DNA from: Fodinibacter sp963833495
GTDB lineage: Bacteria > Actinomycetota > Actinomycetes > Actinomycetales > Dermatophilaceae
Assembly (NCBI GenBank): GCA_963833495.1
Contig: CAWHYJ010000020.1
Span: forward strand, 248,001 to 312,000
Direction of reading: 5' to 3'
Length of the DNA: 64,000 nt
Below are positions 1 to 8,801 of the stretch, one piece after another. Every line of letters begins with the position of its first letter. Position 1 is the stretch's first letter. A model generated the notes under the pieces. It made no database searches. It saw nothing but the letters and a program-made list of their open reading frames with translations, and was not told the origin of the DNA. Made by a program: the position numbers and the translations under genes.

Positions 1-1601
1 ACGTGCGGAGCAACGACCCCGAGGTCCTCGCCGATGACGACGGCCCCGGCCCGCTGGGCCTCGAGCACGAGGATGCCGAGCAGCGCCTCGTGGTCGTAGT
101 GCACGTAGGTGCCCTCGGCAGGCGTGCCACCGGCCGGGATCCACCACAGCCGGAACAGGCCGATGATGTGGTCGACCCGGATGCCGCCCGAGTCGCGCAG
201 GATGCTGCGCACCATGTCACGGAACGGTGCGTAGCCGAGCTCGGCGAGCCGGTCGGGGCGCCAGGGCGGCTGGCTCCAGTCCTGGCCGAGCTGGTTGAAC
301 TGGTCGGGTGGGGCGCCCACGGTGACCCCGCGCGCCAGCGCGTTGCCCAGTCCCCAGGCGTCGGCGCCGAGCGGGTGCACCCCGACGGCGAGGTCGTGCA
401 CGATGCCGAGCGGCATGCCCGCCGCCCGGGCGTCGTGCTGGGCCGCGGCCAGCTGCTGCTCGAGCAGCCACTGCAGCCAGCAGTGGAAGTCGACCTCGCT
501 GGCGTGCCGCTCACGGAAGGTGGCGACGGCGGCGCTCGAGGGGTCCTGCAGCTCGGCGGCCCAGGAGGTCCACGGCATGCCGTACTCCTCGACGAGCGCG
601 CACCAGGTGGCGTAGGTCGTGAGGCCGTCGCCCTCGCGGTCGCAGAAGTCGACGAACGACTGTGCCCGCCGGCCGGTCAGGCCCACGTCGAAGACCAGCC
701 GCAGGGCCTCCTTCTTCGCGGTCCACGCGGCGTCGCGGTCGATCCGGTCGACCGAGTTCAGGGCGCGCGCACCGGCGGCGAGGGTGGCCACCCGGCGGTA
801 GGCCGCGTGGTCGAGCCGGGCCAGCTCGGGCACGTCCTCGACCCGCAGGTAGAGCGGGTTGACGAAGCGCCGGGTGGTGGGCAGGTAGGGAGAGGGCTCC
901 ATCGGCACCACCGGCTCCGCGGCGTGCAGGGGGTTGATCAGCACGAAGTCCGCATCGTGCGCGGCCGCGGCCCAGGTGGCCAGGTCGGCAAGGTCGCCGA
1001 GGTCGCCGACGCCCCACGACTCACCCGAACGCACCTGGTACAGCTGGGCCATCAGCCCGACGACGCGCCCCTCGGCCACCGCGGGCGGCAGCTCGAGCCG
1101 CTGCGGCGTGACGACGAGGGTGGCCTCGGTGGTGCGGGGGTCTGACGCCGGCACGTCGAGGTGCGCGACGAGGCGGTGCCACCCCACCGGCAGGTCACCG
1201 GGCACCTCGAAGGTCGCCTCCCCCACCAGCCGCCCGTCGACCTCGCGCTCGGGCACCCACCGCTGGACCTGCGGCACCTCGCGCACCGAGCCGTCCTCGA
1301 GCACGATGTCGAGCCGGATGCCGGTGCCCGCGGGCACGTGGGCGTGGACCCACGGCGTCCACCCCTCGCGCGCCACCACGGTGGCCGGCAGGGTGCGCCG
1401 CCACGGCGCCAGCTCCACTCCGGCGAGGGCCGATTCGACGGCGTCGTCGCCCTCGGCCTCCACCCCCAGGGCGGTCAGGACGGCGCGGATCGCCGCCGCG
1501 GAGACGGTGACGTGCTGGCCCTGCCAGCTCCAGTACTCCGTCGCGACCCCGTGGGCGTGGGCGAGCTCGACGAGCCGGGGCGGCGGGGCGGCGGTGACCA
1601 T
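1..1601 (-). CDS. malQ: 4-alpha-glucanotransferase (amylomaltase), 3' end outside window
   Basis: Partial gene: the start is inside the window and the 3' end runs off its left edge, leaving about 533 residues. MalQ transfers alpha-1,4-glucan segments between maltooligosaccharides in the cytoplasm (GH77). The translation begins MVTAAPPRLVELAHAHGVAT, followed by the N-terminal beta-sandwich region of actinobacterial MalQ. It then shows GH77 landmarks: LMAQLYQVRSGESWGVGDLG, the VNPLHA-like INPLHA block, SPYLPTTRRFVNPLY, and near the edge GIRVDHIIGLFRLWWIPAG and VVIGEDLG. The last two carry the family's conserved Arg-x-Asp-His and catalytic Glu-Asp regions. The ATG has only a weak AGGATG upstream. 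The gene is 52 bp downstream of the next gene on the same strand, so co-transcription is possible. Confidence 0.93.
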   Translation of the reverse strand, partial: MVTAAPPPRLVELAHAHGVATEYWSWQGQHVTVSAAAIRAVLTALGVEAEGDDAVESALAGVELAPWRRTLPATVVAREGWTPWVHAHVPAGTGIRLDIVLEDGSVREVPQVQRWVPEREVDGRLVGEATFEVPGDLPVGWHRLVAHLDVPASDPRTTEATLVVTPQRLELPPAVAEGRVVGLMAQLYQVRSGESWGVGDLGDLADLATWAAAAHDADFVLINPLHAAEPVVPMEPSPYLPTTRRFVNPLYLRVEDVPELARLDHAAYRRVATLAAGARALNSVDRIDRDAAWTAKKEALRLVFDVGLTGRRAQSFVDFCDREGDGLTTYATWCALVEEYGMPWTSWAAELQDPSSAAVATFRERHASEVDFHCWLQWLLEQQLAAAQHDARAAGMPLGIVHDLAVGVHPLGADAWGLGNALARGVTVGAPPDQFNQLGQDWSQPPWRPDRLAELGYAPFRDMVRSILRDSGGIRVDHIIGLFRLWWIPAGGTPAEGTYVHYDHEALLGILVLEAQRAGAVVIGEDLGVVAPH

Positions 1602-1653
1602 GCGCCCATCCTGCCGTGCGCGGGCCGGGCCCCCGAATCCGGGACCCGAGCGC

Positions 1654-2505
1654 TCAGCCGCCGACCTCGTCGCGCCACGAGTGCCGCGGGTCGAACCCGA
1701 GCACCCGGCGGGCCTTGTCGATCGACAGCAGCGTGTCGTGCTCGCCGAGGTCGCCGCGCACCTGGACCCCCGGGAACTCCGCCGCCACGAGCTCGGCGTT
1801 CGAGCGGCTCATCACGGTGTCGGGCGAGGCGATGATGAACCGGTCGAACCCCACCGCGGTGTGCGCCAGGGCCTTCTCCACCGCGAGCGCGCCGTCACGG
1901 CCGTCGATGTAGCCCCACAGGTTCCAGCGGCGCAGGGCCGGGTCGGCATCGAAGGAGGGGAACTGCCCGTAGTCCTCGACGTCCATGACGTTCGAGAAGC
2001 GCAGCGCCGTGACCGACAGGGTCGGGTGCCACCGGCACAGCTCGACGGCCATCGTCTCCTCGAGGTGCTTGCCGAGCGAGTAGACCGACTCCGGCCGGGC
2101 GGGGTACTCCTCGTCGACCGGGATGTAGGGCGGCGGGGTGTCGAACGGCAGCCCGAGCACGGTCTCGCTCGACGCCATCACCACCTTGTCGATGCCGAGC
2201 CGGGTCGCGGCGTGCAGCACGTTGAAGGTGGTCAGCTGGTTGTTGCGGAAGGTCGCGACGTCGCTGTGCAGCCCGGGCGCCGGGATCGCCGCGAGGTGCA
2301 CCACGGCATCCGCCGCCGGCTGCTCCCCGCGCACCCCGCCGAGGGCGTCGACGACCTGGCCGTAGTCGGTGAGGTCGACCGCCACCCAGCCGCTCCACCG
2401 CTCCCCGGAGGTGTCGAGGTTGACGACGTCGTGACCGCTCCCCCGCAGCCGTTCGACGACGTGACGTCCGAGCTTTCCCGACCCTCCGGTCACCGCGATG
2501 CGCAT
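1654..2505 (-). CDS. NAD-dependent epimerase/dehydratase (extended SDR)
   Basis: 283 residues. Rossmann-fold extended short-chain dehydrogenase acting on a nucleotide sugar or similar carbonyl/hydroxyl substrate; the substrate cannot be told. The dinucleotide-binding motif TGGSGKLG is at residues 6-13, and the catalytic YxxxK is at Y142/K146 (VYSLGK), preceded by an ASSETVLG segment that supplies the active-site Ser. The length fits compact epimerases. The start was placed at MRIAVTGG because upstream in-frame sequence lies within a transcription terminator stem. The gene is minus-strand and follows a terminator, so it probably has its own promoter. Confidence 0.88.
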   Translation of the reverse strand: MRIAVTGGSGKLGRHVVERLRGSGHDVVNLDTSGERWSGWVAVDLTDYGQVVDALGGVRGEQPAADAVVHLAAIPAPGLHSDVATFRNNQLTTFNVLHAATRLGIDKVVMASSETVLGLPFDTPPPYIPVDEEYPARPESVYSLGKHLEETMAVELCRWHPTLSVTALRFSNVMDVEDYGQFPSFDADPALRRWNLWGYIDGRDGALAVEKALAHTAVGFDRFIIASPDTVMSRSNAELVAAEFPGVQVRGDLGEHDTLLSIDKARRVLGFDPRHSWRDEVGG

Positions 2506-2516
2506 GCGGCGAGCGT

Positions 2517-2552
2517 ATGCCGTGCCGCCCCCGGTTCCGGGCGGCACGGCAT
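2517..2552 (-). terminator. Perfect 14-bp inverted repeat, terminator of symporter operon
   Basis: The arms 2517-2530 and 2539-2552 (ATGCCGTGCCGCCC and its exact complement) flank an 8-nt loop. The repeat lies 24 bp beyond the symporter stop and just upstream of the SDR start. There is no T tract, as is common in high-GC actinobacteria. Confidence 0.6.
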
Positions 2553-2575
2553 CCGCGATCTGAAGGTTCGGCGGC

Positions 2576-4225
2576 TCAGACGCTCGGCGCCTCCTGGTGG
2601 AGCGGCTGCTGCACCTTCTCGACGCGGGGGTCGCCCGAGTCTGCGAAGTAGTCGCCGCGGATCGTCTCGTCCTCGCCGTCGGCCACCTTGGCCGCCCGCA
2701 GCACGAACGTCAGCACGACCGCGACGAGGAGGTTGATGGCGAAGGCCGTCAGGGCGATGTAGCCGAGCTGGCCGATGACCGGCATGTTCGCGAGCGAGCC
2801 ACCGAAGTGGTTGATGCCGGCCCGCGGGTTCGCGACGTTCCACGCCTGCCAGGTGCCGTAGACCATGCCGACGGCCCAGCCGGCCAGCAGTGCCCACCGG
2901 TGCATCCAGCGGGTGTAGAGACCGAGCACGATGGTCGGGAAGGTCTGCAGGATCCAGATGCCGCCGAGGAGCTGGAAGTTGATGGCGTTCTGCTTGTCGA
3001 GCAGCAGCACGAAGACCAGCGCGAACAGCTTGACGACGAGCGAGGCGAGCTTGGAGACCTTGGCCTCCTGCTCGACCGTCGCGTCGGGCTTCAGCCACTC
3101 CTTGTAGATGTTGCGGGTGAAGGTGTTGGCCGCCGCGATCGACATGATCGCCGCCGGCACGAGCGCCCCGATGGCGATCGCCGCGAAGGCCACGCCCGCG
3201 AACCACGACGGGAACGCGTCCTCGAAGAGCTGCGGGATGACGAGCTGGGCGTTGGGCTTGCCGTCGGCGCCGATCGGCTTGGTACCGGCCGCGATCGCGA
3301 CCCAGCCGAGCAGCGCGAGCAGGCCGAGCACGAAGCTGTAGGCCGGCAGGATGGCCGCGTTGCGCCGCACCGTGTTGCGCGTGGACGCCGACAGGCTCGC
3401 GGTGATCGAGTGGGGGTACATGAACAGCGCGAGCGCCGAGCCCAGGCCGAGGGTGGCGTAGGCCCAGTACTGCGTCGCTCCGGGGATGAAGACGCCGGTG
3501 GGCTTGCCGTCGACCTTGTTGGGGCTCGCCATCTTGGTCTGCGCGGCGTCGAAGATGTGCGACCAGCCGCCGAACTTCGTCGGCAGGTAGATGATCGCCA
3601 CGATGATGACGAGGTAGATCAGGGTGTCCTTGACGAACGCGATGACCGCGGGGGCGCGCAGGCCGCCCGAGTAGGTGTAGGCCGCGAGCAGGGCGAACGC
3701 GATGAACAGCGGCAGGTCCTGGGCGATGACGCTGTCGCCGCCGCCGAGACCGACGACCTCGAGCACGGCCTGGATGCCGACCAGCTGGAGCGCGATGTAG
3801 GGCATCGTCGCGAGGAACCCGGTGACCGCGACGGCCAGCGACAGCCCGCGCGACCCGAAGCGGCCGCGCACGAAGTCGGCCGTCGTCACGTAGCCGTGCC
3901 GGTGGCTGACCGACCACATCCGGCCCATGAAGATGAAGATGATCGGGTAGAGCACGATCGTGTAGGGCACGGCGAAGAACCCGGACACCGAGCCGGCCGC
4001 CCACATCGCGGCCGGGACCGCGATGAAGGTGTATGCCGTGTAGAGGTCGCCGCCGAGCAGGAACCAGGTGATCCAGGTGCCGAACGAGCGACCACCCAGG
4101 CCCCACTCGTCGAGCGACTCCATGCTCGTCGGGCGGCGCCACCGGCTGGCCCAGAAGCCCATGCCGGTGACCAGGGCGAAGAGCACCACGAGGACGAAGA
4201 GTGCGACTCCGTTGACGTTGCTCAT
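2576..4225 (-). CDS. Sodium:solute symporter, monocarboxylate (MctP-like) type
   Basis: 549 residues with about 13 hydrophobic segments, an SSS-family (TC 2.A.21) cation-coupled permease of the inner membrane. The N-terminus (MSNVNGVALFVLVVLFALVT) starts with a membrane segment, then has the family blocks GGRSFGTWITWFLLGGDLYTAYTF and GYVTTADFVRGRFGSRGL. The DLYTAYTF region and pairing with a DUF3311 partner are typical of MctP-type uptake of acetate, lactate or pyruvate; the substrate is inferred from the family. The start is at the ATG that overlaps the stop of the DUF3311 gene (ATGA), so the two are translationally coupled. The C-terminus is short and hydrophilic. Confidence 0.92.
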   Translation of the reverse strand: MSNVNGVALFVLVVLFALVTGMGFWASRWRRPTSMESLDEWGLGGRSFGTWITWFLLGGDLYTAYTFIAVPAAMWAAGSVSGFFAVPYTIVLYPIIFIFMGRMWSVSHRHGYVTTADFVRGRFGSRGLSLAVAVTGFLATMPYIALQLVGIQAVLEVVGLGGGDSVIAQDLPLFIAFALLAAYTYSGGLRAPAVIAFVKDTLIYLVIIVAIIYLPTKFGGWSHIFDAAQTKMASPNKVDGKPTGVFIPGATQYWAYATLGLGSALALFMYPHSITASLSASTRNTVRRNAAILPAYSFVLGLLALLGWVAIAAGTKPIGADGKPNAQLVIPQLFEDAFPSWFAGVAFAAIAIGALVPAAIMSIAAANTFTRNIYKEWLKPDATVEQEAKVSKLASLVVKLFALVFVLLLDKQNAINFQLLGGIWILQTFPTIVLGLYTRWMHRWALLAGWAVGMVYGTWQAWNVANPRAGINHFGGSLANMPVIGQLGYIALTAFAINLLVAVVLTFVLRAAKVADGEDETIRGDYFADSGDPRVEKVQQPLHQEAPSV

Positions 4226-4572
4226 GCCCGCTCCCCCCGCCCTGCGTCGGATGCCGTGTCGTCCGCAGCCCACTCACGGCCGGCCGCGAGGTCGTCCATC
4301 GGCCGGTGCGGCCGGGCGACGAGGACGATGCGGTAGGCGGTGTAGGTGAGCGCCGAGGTCAGGAAGACCCAGAGGAACTGGTACCAGATGAAGAACGGGA
4401 ACGCGCCCAGCCGCGGTTCGTCGCGGCTGTAGCTGCTCACCCACATCAGGGCGATGACCGGGAGTGCGAGCAGCACACCGGCCAGCACGAGCAGCCCGGT
4501 GCGGGCGGGCGGCACGGTGTCGTGGTCGACCGCGTCGGGGCGGTCGGGATCGACGGCGTCGGCAGAGCTCAT
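4222..4572 (-). CDS. DUF3311 small membrane protein, symporter partner
   Basis: 116 residues with two membrane helices (about residues 26-46 and 60-82) and polar termini. The middle segment PRLGAFPFFIWYQFLWVFLT is characteristic of DUF3311 proteins, which sit immediately upstream of SSS-family monocarboxylate permeases and are thought to be small partner subunits. A strong Shine-Dalgarno AGGAGG is 5 nt before the ATG. The stop overlaps the start of the permease. Confidence 0.88.
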   Translation of the reverse strand: MSSADAVDPDRPDAVDHDTVPPARTGLLVLAGVLLALPVIALMWVSSYSRDEPRLGAFPFFIWYQFLWVFLTSALTYTAYRIVLVARPHRPMDDLAAGREWAADDTASDAGRGERA

Positions 4573-4705
4573 GGTTCCTCCTAGGTCCCCCGGCGTGCGG
4601 TGGTCGTGACCGGGCCACCGATCACCGTAGGCACTCGGCACCGCCCTGCGGGCTTTGCGCACCACCCGTCTCCGGGCCGTCGGTGGGCCTCGGCACAATG
4701 GGCGG

Positions 4706-5506
4706 ATGGCCACGCTCGTCTTCCTCCACGCCCACCCCGACGACGAGGCCTCGCAGACCTCCGGCTCGATGGCCCGCGCCGTCGACGAGGGTCACCGCGT
4801 CGTCGTCGTCTTCGCCACGCACGGCGACCACGGCGAGGCGCCCGACGACCTCGCACCCGGTGAGACGGTGGTCGACCGCCGCCGGGTCGAGGCCGGGGCG
4901 TCAGCAGCGGCGATCGGGCTGCACCGGGTCGTGTGGCTGGGGTATGCCGACTCGGGCATGACCGGCTGGGACCAGAACTCGCACGAGGGCGCCTTCACCG
5001 CCGCACCGCTCGACGAGGCGGGGTCGCGGTTCGCGGCGGTCCTCGACGAGGAGGACGCCGACATCGCGGTCGGCTACGACTGGCACGGAGGCTACGGCCA
5101 CCCCGACCACGTGCAGGTGCACCGCGTGCTGCACCGCGGCGCCGACCTCGCCGCGCGGCGGCCCCGGGTGCTCGAGTCCACGATGAACCGTGACGCCGCG
5201 CGGCGGTTCTCCGACGCGGCGAGGGCGGCCGGGGCCTCCGACGAGGAGGCGTTCGACCCCGACCAGCCGATGGACGACGGCAACCCGCTCGGCGAGCCGG
5301 AGTCCGCCATCTCCTGGCGGGTCGACGTCGGGCCGTGGCTCGAGCGGCGCCGGGCCGCTCTCGAGGCGCACCGCAGCCAGACCACCGACGTGGGGATGAT
5401 GCTGTCGATGCCGCCCGAGATGTTCGCGGCCTTCTTCGGCCACGAGCACTACATCGAGCCGGGCCGCCCGCCGGGCATGGTCGACGGGTGGCCGTTCGGC
5501 GACTGA
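4706..5506 (+). CDS. PIG-L/LmbE family deacetylase
   Basis: 266 residues. Zinc-dependent N-acetylglucosaminide deacetylase fold, as in MshB and Mca of mycothiol metabolism. The zinc and catalytic motif HPDDE is at residues 10-14 and the second metal ligand is in GHPDH at 131-135. Both motifs are intact, so it should be active. The substrate could be a mycothiol-type conjugate or a sugar amide and cannot be settled here. The start was chosen at MATLVFLHAHPDDE because family members begin right at this strand; no strong Shine-Dalgarno precedes it. The gene's last 58 bp overlap the convergent MFS-patatin gene. It is divergent from the DUF3311-symporter pair across a 133-bp spacer. Confidence 0.9.
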   Translation: MATLVFLHAHPDDEASQTSGSMARAVDEGHRVVVVFATHGDHGEAPDDLAPGETVVDRRRVEAGASAAAIGLHRVVWLGYADSGMTGWDQNSHEGAFTAAPLDEAGSRFAAVLDEEDADIAVGYDWHGGYGHPDHVQVHRVLHRGADLAARRPRVLESTMNRDAARRFSDAARAAGASDEEAFDPDQPMDDGNPLGEPESAISWRVDVGPWLERRRAALEAHRSQTTDVGMMLSMPPEMFAAFFGHEHYIEPGRPPGMVDGWPFGD

Positions 5507-8500
5507 GCGCCGAGCAGCTCCCCGGGGTCCCGCTCGACAGCCGGGATGCCGTTCCCAGCCACCGGTCGCAGGTCACCGGACGCCTGTTCCAGCAGGGCCC
5601 GCGCCGCCGCCCGGCCCGACTGCACCATGCGGTCGAGCTGGTGGAACTCGAGCAGGCCCACTCCCATCGACGACGGCCCGACCACCCAGGCGCCTCGGGC
5701 GCGGGCGGCGTCACCCGCTCCCCCGCTGCCGATCATCATCGTGCGCATCAGGGTGTCGCCCAGCCCCGGCACCCGCGGCTGCCCCGGGCGGCGCGGCCCC
5801 TCACCACCCGATCCGATGGTCACCGCCACGACGGGGCCCTCGTCCCGCTCGACGAGGAGGTCGGTGGGCAGGTTGTCGAGCACCCCACCGTCGACGAGCA
5901 GCCGACCGTCATCCTGCGCCAGCGGCGCGAACAGCACCGGCAGGCGTGACGACGCCAGGGCCGCGTCGACCAGCCGGCCGCGACGGTGCACCTGGCGGGT
6001 GCGACTGACCAGGTCGACGCTGACCATCGAGAGCTGGCGGGGCAGGCCCTCCAGCACCGTGTCGGCGCCGTAGTGGCGCTCCATCGCCGCGTGCACCCGG
6101 CGCCCGCGGGCGAGCGACCGGGCGGAGAGCCGGTAGTCGCTGAAGGGCCGGCGGCGCACGAACTCCGCGTAACAGATCTCCTCGAGGGCTGCCCCGTCGA
6201 CGCCGGTCGCGTGCAGGCCGGCGATGATCGCGCCGACGCTGGTGCCGGTGACCCGGTCGGCGTGCAGGCCGGCGTCCTCGAGCTCGCGCAGCACCCCGAC
6301 GTGGGCGAAGGCTCGCGCCCCACCACCGGCCAGGGCCAGCCCGAGCGAGCGCCCGGCGAGCCGGTCGGCGAGCGGCCGCAGGCCGGCCACGAGGTCACCG
6401 GTGACGAGGGTGAGCTGCCACGCGTCGGTGGCCGCCACCCAGGCCACCCGCTGCTCGGGGCCCGGCGCGGTGCCGAGCAGCACCAGCTCGGGGCGCCGGG
6501 CCGGTTCCGGTGACGGCCCCACCGCGGGCGCCGGTTCGTCACCGGTGGCGACGAGCACCACGGCATCCGCCTGGCGCAGGCAGAACTCGCGCCACCCGGC
6601 ATCCGGGCCCGATGCGGATGCCGCGACCAGCAGCACGCGGTCGTGGTCACGCTCGGCGCGGGCCAGCCCGTCGGGGCTGACCACCCCCGGCGTCGCGACC
6701 CGCAGGTGCTGGCGCAGCCGCCGGCCGAGGGCCTCCCCCACGGCACCGACCTGGGCAGCGGTGACGGCGGGGCCCAGCCCGACGACGGCGACGACCGACA
6801 CCCGCTCGGGCGGCGGGGGGGCCGCGCCACCGCCCCCGGCCGTGCGCAGCCGGTCGGCCACCTGACCGAGCACGAACCGTGCCGCCGAGGGGTCGGTGGC
6901 GAGCACGTCCTCGAGCGCCGCGCGGGGGACCTCGACGAGGGTCGTGTCGCGGCGGGCGCGCACCGTCGCCGAGCGCTGCTCGCCGGTGAGCAGCGCCAGC
7001 TCGCCCAGCACCTGTCCCGGGCCGAGCTCGCGCACCACCGCGCCGTCGACGAGCACCTCGAGCCGACCGGTGCGCACGGCGAACGCCGACCCGGGTGGGT
7101 CGCCCTGCCGGATCAGCACCGCGCCGGCCGGCAGGTCGACCGCACGGGTCGCGTGCTCCAGCCGGTGACGAGCCGCCGTGGGCAGCGCCGAGAACAGCGG
7201 CAGCTCGGACAGGTCGACGGCGTCCGCGGTGCCGAGCGCCACGGGAACGGCCCACTCGGCCGGCGGGGTCGGTGGGAGCACGACGGCCGGGCGGTGGTCG
7301 TCGACGTCCTCCTCCTCCGCCGCGGACCGGATCCGGCCCAGCGGCAGGGCGAGCAGGGCGACGACCACGAACGCGACGATGGACAGGACCCACCCCTCGT
7401 GCAGGGAGTCGACCACCGTCGCCGGCGTCGGGTCGCCGAGGACGACCACGAGCACCGCGATGCCGATGACACCGCCGAGCTGGCGCGCGCTCGACGCGAC
7501 CGCGGATGCCGTGGCGTAGCGTCCCCCAGGCACCGCCGCCAGCGTGGCGCTGCCGAGCAGCGGCAGGGTGGCGCCGACGCCGATGCCGCTGAGCACCTGT
7601 CCCGGCATCCACTGCGCCCAGAAGGCGGGCGCCAGCCCGACCCGCTGGTGGTACCAGAGGTAGGCGGCCGCCCAGACGAGAGCTCCGGGCACGACGAAGA
7701 CGCGGTAGCCGTGGCGCTCGGCGAGGGGGCCGAGGCGCGACGCGACGAGTGCGGCGACGATCGCGCCGGGCACCAGCGCGAGACCGGCCCTGAGCACGTC
7801 GTAGCCCCAGACGTACTGCAGCCAGAGCACGTTGGTCAGCAGGTAGGCGTAGAAGCCGAAGCCCGCGGCCACCGTTGCGGCAGAGCCGAGGTCGAACGAC
7901 CGAAGCCGCAGGAGCATCGGGTCGAGCATCGGTGCGCGGTGCCGTCGCGAGCTGACCACGAAGAGCGCCAGCGCGACGGCGGCGCCGGCGAAGGACACCA
8001 CCACCTGGGGGCTGGCCCAGCCCCAGTCCGCACCCTTGACGATGCCGAGGTTGAGCAGCGCCAGGCTGGTGACCAGCAGGGCGGCTCCTACCAGGTCGGG
8101 CATGGTGCGGCGGCCGGGCGCCCGGCTCTCGACCAGCTCGTGGCGCGCCGCCCACACCGCGACCAGGCCGAAGGGGAGGTTCACCAGGAACGCCCAGCGC
8201 CAGCCACCCAGCTGCACCAGGGCACCACCGATGGGTGGACCGACTCCCGCGGCGACGGCGGCCGAGGCACCCCAGACCCCGATGGCGTGCGCCCGCCGGT
8301 CGGCCGGGAAGGCGGCGATGACCAGCGCGAGCGACGCCGGCACGAGCATCGCCGCACCGAAGGCCTGCACGACCCGGGCGAGGATCAGCAGCTCGACCGA
8401 TGGGGCGAGGCCGCAGGCTGCCGACGCGACGGTGAACACGGCGACGCCGGCGACGAACGACCGGCGGCGGCCCACGAGGTCGGTCAGCCGGCCGCAGAGG

Positions 8501-8700
8501 ATGAGTGACGCCGCGAAGACGATGTTGTAGGCGTTGAGCACCCACGAGAGCTCACTGATCGTGGTGTCGGAGAACGACTCCCGGATGGAAGGAAACGCCA
8601 CGTTGACGATGGTGGCGTCGAGGAAGGCGAGGAAGGCGCCGAAGCTGGCGACGAGCAGCACACGTGACGGGGGAACGCGCGTCGTCGCGCCTGATGCCAT
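5449..8700 (-). CDS. MFS transporter / cyclic-nucleotide-binding / patatin-like phospholipase fusion
   Basis: 1083 residues in one uninterrupted frame. Residues about 15-475 are a 14-helix drug:H+ antiporter-2 (EmrB/QacA) transporter: FLDATIVNVAFPSI in helix 1, then GRLTDLVGRRR between helices 2 and 3. Residues about 500-610 form a CAP-family cyclic-nucleotide-binding domain (LIRQGDPPGSAF, LGELALLTGEQRSATVRA). After a linker domain, about 785-985 is a patatin lipase: the oxyanion loop GGGARAFAHVGV, nucleophile GTSVG, and DGG of the Ser-Asp dyad are all present. A membrane transporter is therefore joined to a regulated cytoplasmic phospholipase. cNMP-patatin proteins (NTE-like) are known; the additional MFS domain is unusual. 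An inverted repeat covers the upstream region. Confidence 0.9.
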   Translation of the reverse strand: MASGATTRVPPSRVLLVASFGAFLAFLDATIVNVAFPSIRESFSDTTISELSWVLNAYNIVFAASLILCGRLTDLVGRRRSFVAGVAVFTVASAACGLAPSVELLILARVVQAFGAAMLVPASLALVIAAFPADRRAHAIGVWGASAAVAAGVGPPIGGALVQLGGWRWAFLVNLPFGLVAVWAARHELVESRAPGRRTMPDLVGAALLVTSLALLNLGIVKGADWGWASPQVVVSFAGAAVALALFVVSSRRHRAPMLDPMLLRLRSFDLGSAATVAAGFGFYAYLLTNVLWLQYVWGYDVLRAGLALVPGAIVAALVASRLGPLAERHGYRVFVVPGALVWAAAYLWYHQRVGLAPAFWAQWMPGQVLSGIGVGATLPLLGSATLAAVPGGRYATASAVASSARQLGGVIGIAVLVVVLGDPTPATVVDSLHEGWVLSIVAFVVVALLALPLGRIRSAAEEEDVDDHRPAVVLPPTPPAEWAVPVALGTADAVDLSELPLFSALPTAARHRLEHATRAVDLPAGAVLIRQGDPPGSAFAVRTGRLEVLVDGAVVRELGPGQVLGELALLTGEQRSATVRARRDTTLVEVPRAALEDVLATDPSAARFVLGQVADRLRTAGGGGAAPPPPERVSVVAVVGLGPAVTAAQVGAVGEALGRRLRQHLRVATPGVVSPDGLARAERDHDRVLLVAASASGPDAGWREFCLRQADAVVLVATGDEPAPAVGPSPEPARRPELVLLGTAPGPEQRVAWVAATDAWQLTLVTGDLVAGLRPLADRLAGRSLGLALAGGGARAFAHVGVLRELEDAGLHADRVTGTSVGAIIAGLHATGVDGAALEEICYAEFVRRRPFSDYRLSARSLARGRRVHAAMERHYGADTVLEGLPRQLSMVSVDLVSRTRQVHRRGRLVDAALASSRLPVLFAPLAQDDGRLLVDGGVLDNLPTDLLVERDEGPVVAVTIGSGGEGPRRPGQPRVPGLGDTLMRTMMIGSGGAGDAARARGAWVVGPSSMGVGLLEFHQLDRMVQSGRAAARALLEQASGDLRPVAGNGIPAVERDPGELLGAQSPNGHPSTMPGGRPGSM

Positions 8701-8710
8701 TCACACCTCC

Positions 8711-8743
8711 GGGGTCCGGGCCGAACCTAGTACCCCGGACCCC
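8711..8743 (-). promoter_or_regulatory. Inverted repeat over putative promoter of the MFS-patatin gene
   Basis: GGGGTCCGGG (8711-8720) and its exact complement CCCGGACCCC (8734-8743) flank 13 bp that, read towards the gene, contain TACTAGGTT, a plausible -10 hexamer. The repeat ends 10 bp before the ATG. It could be a repressor operator or an mRNA 5' hairpin. Confidence 0.4.
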
Positions 8744-8801
8744 TGCGGAACAGGGCGGATGCGCATTCCCGCCCAGCGCGCCGCACCGCGCGGTCACTCC
8801 A

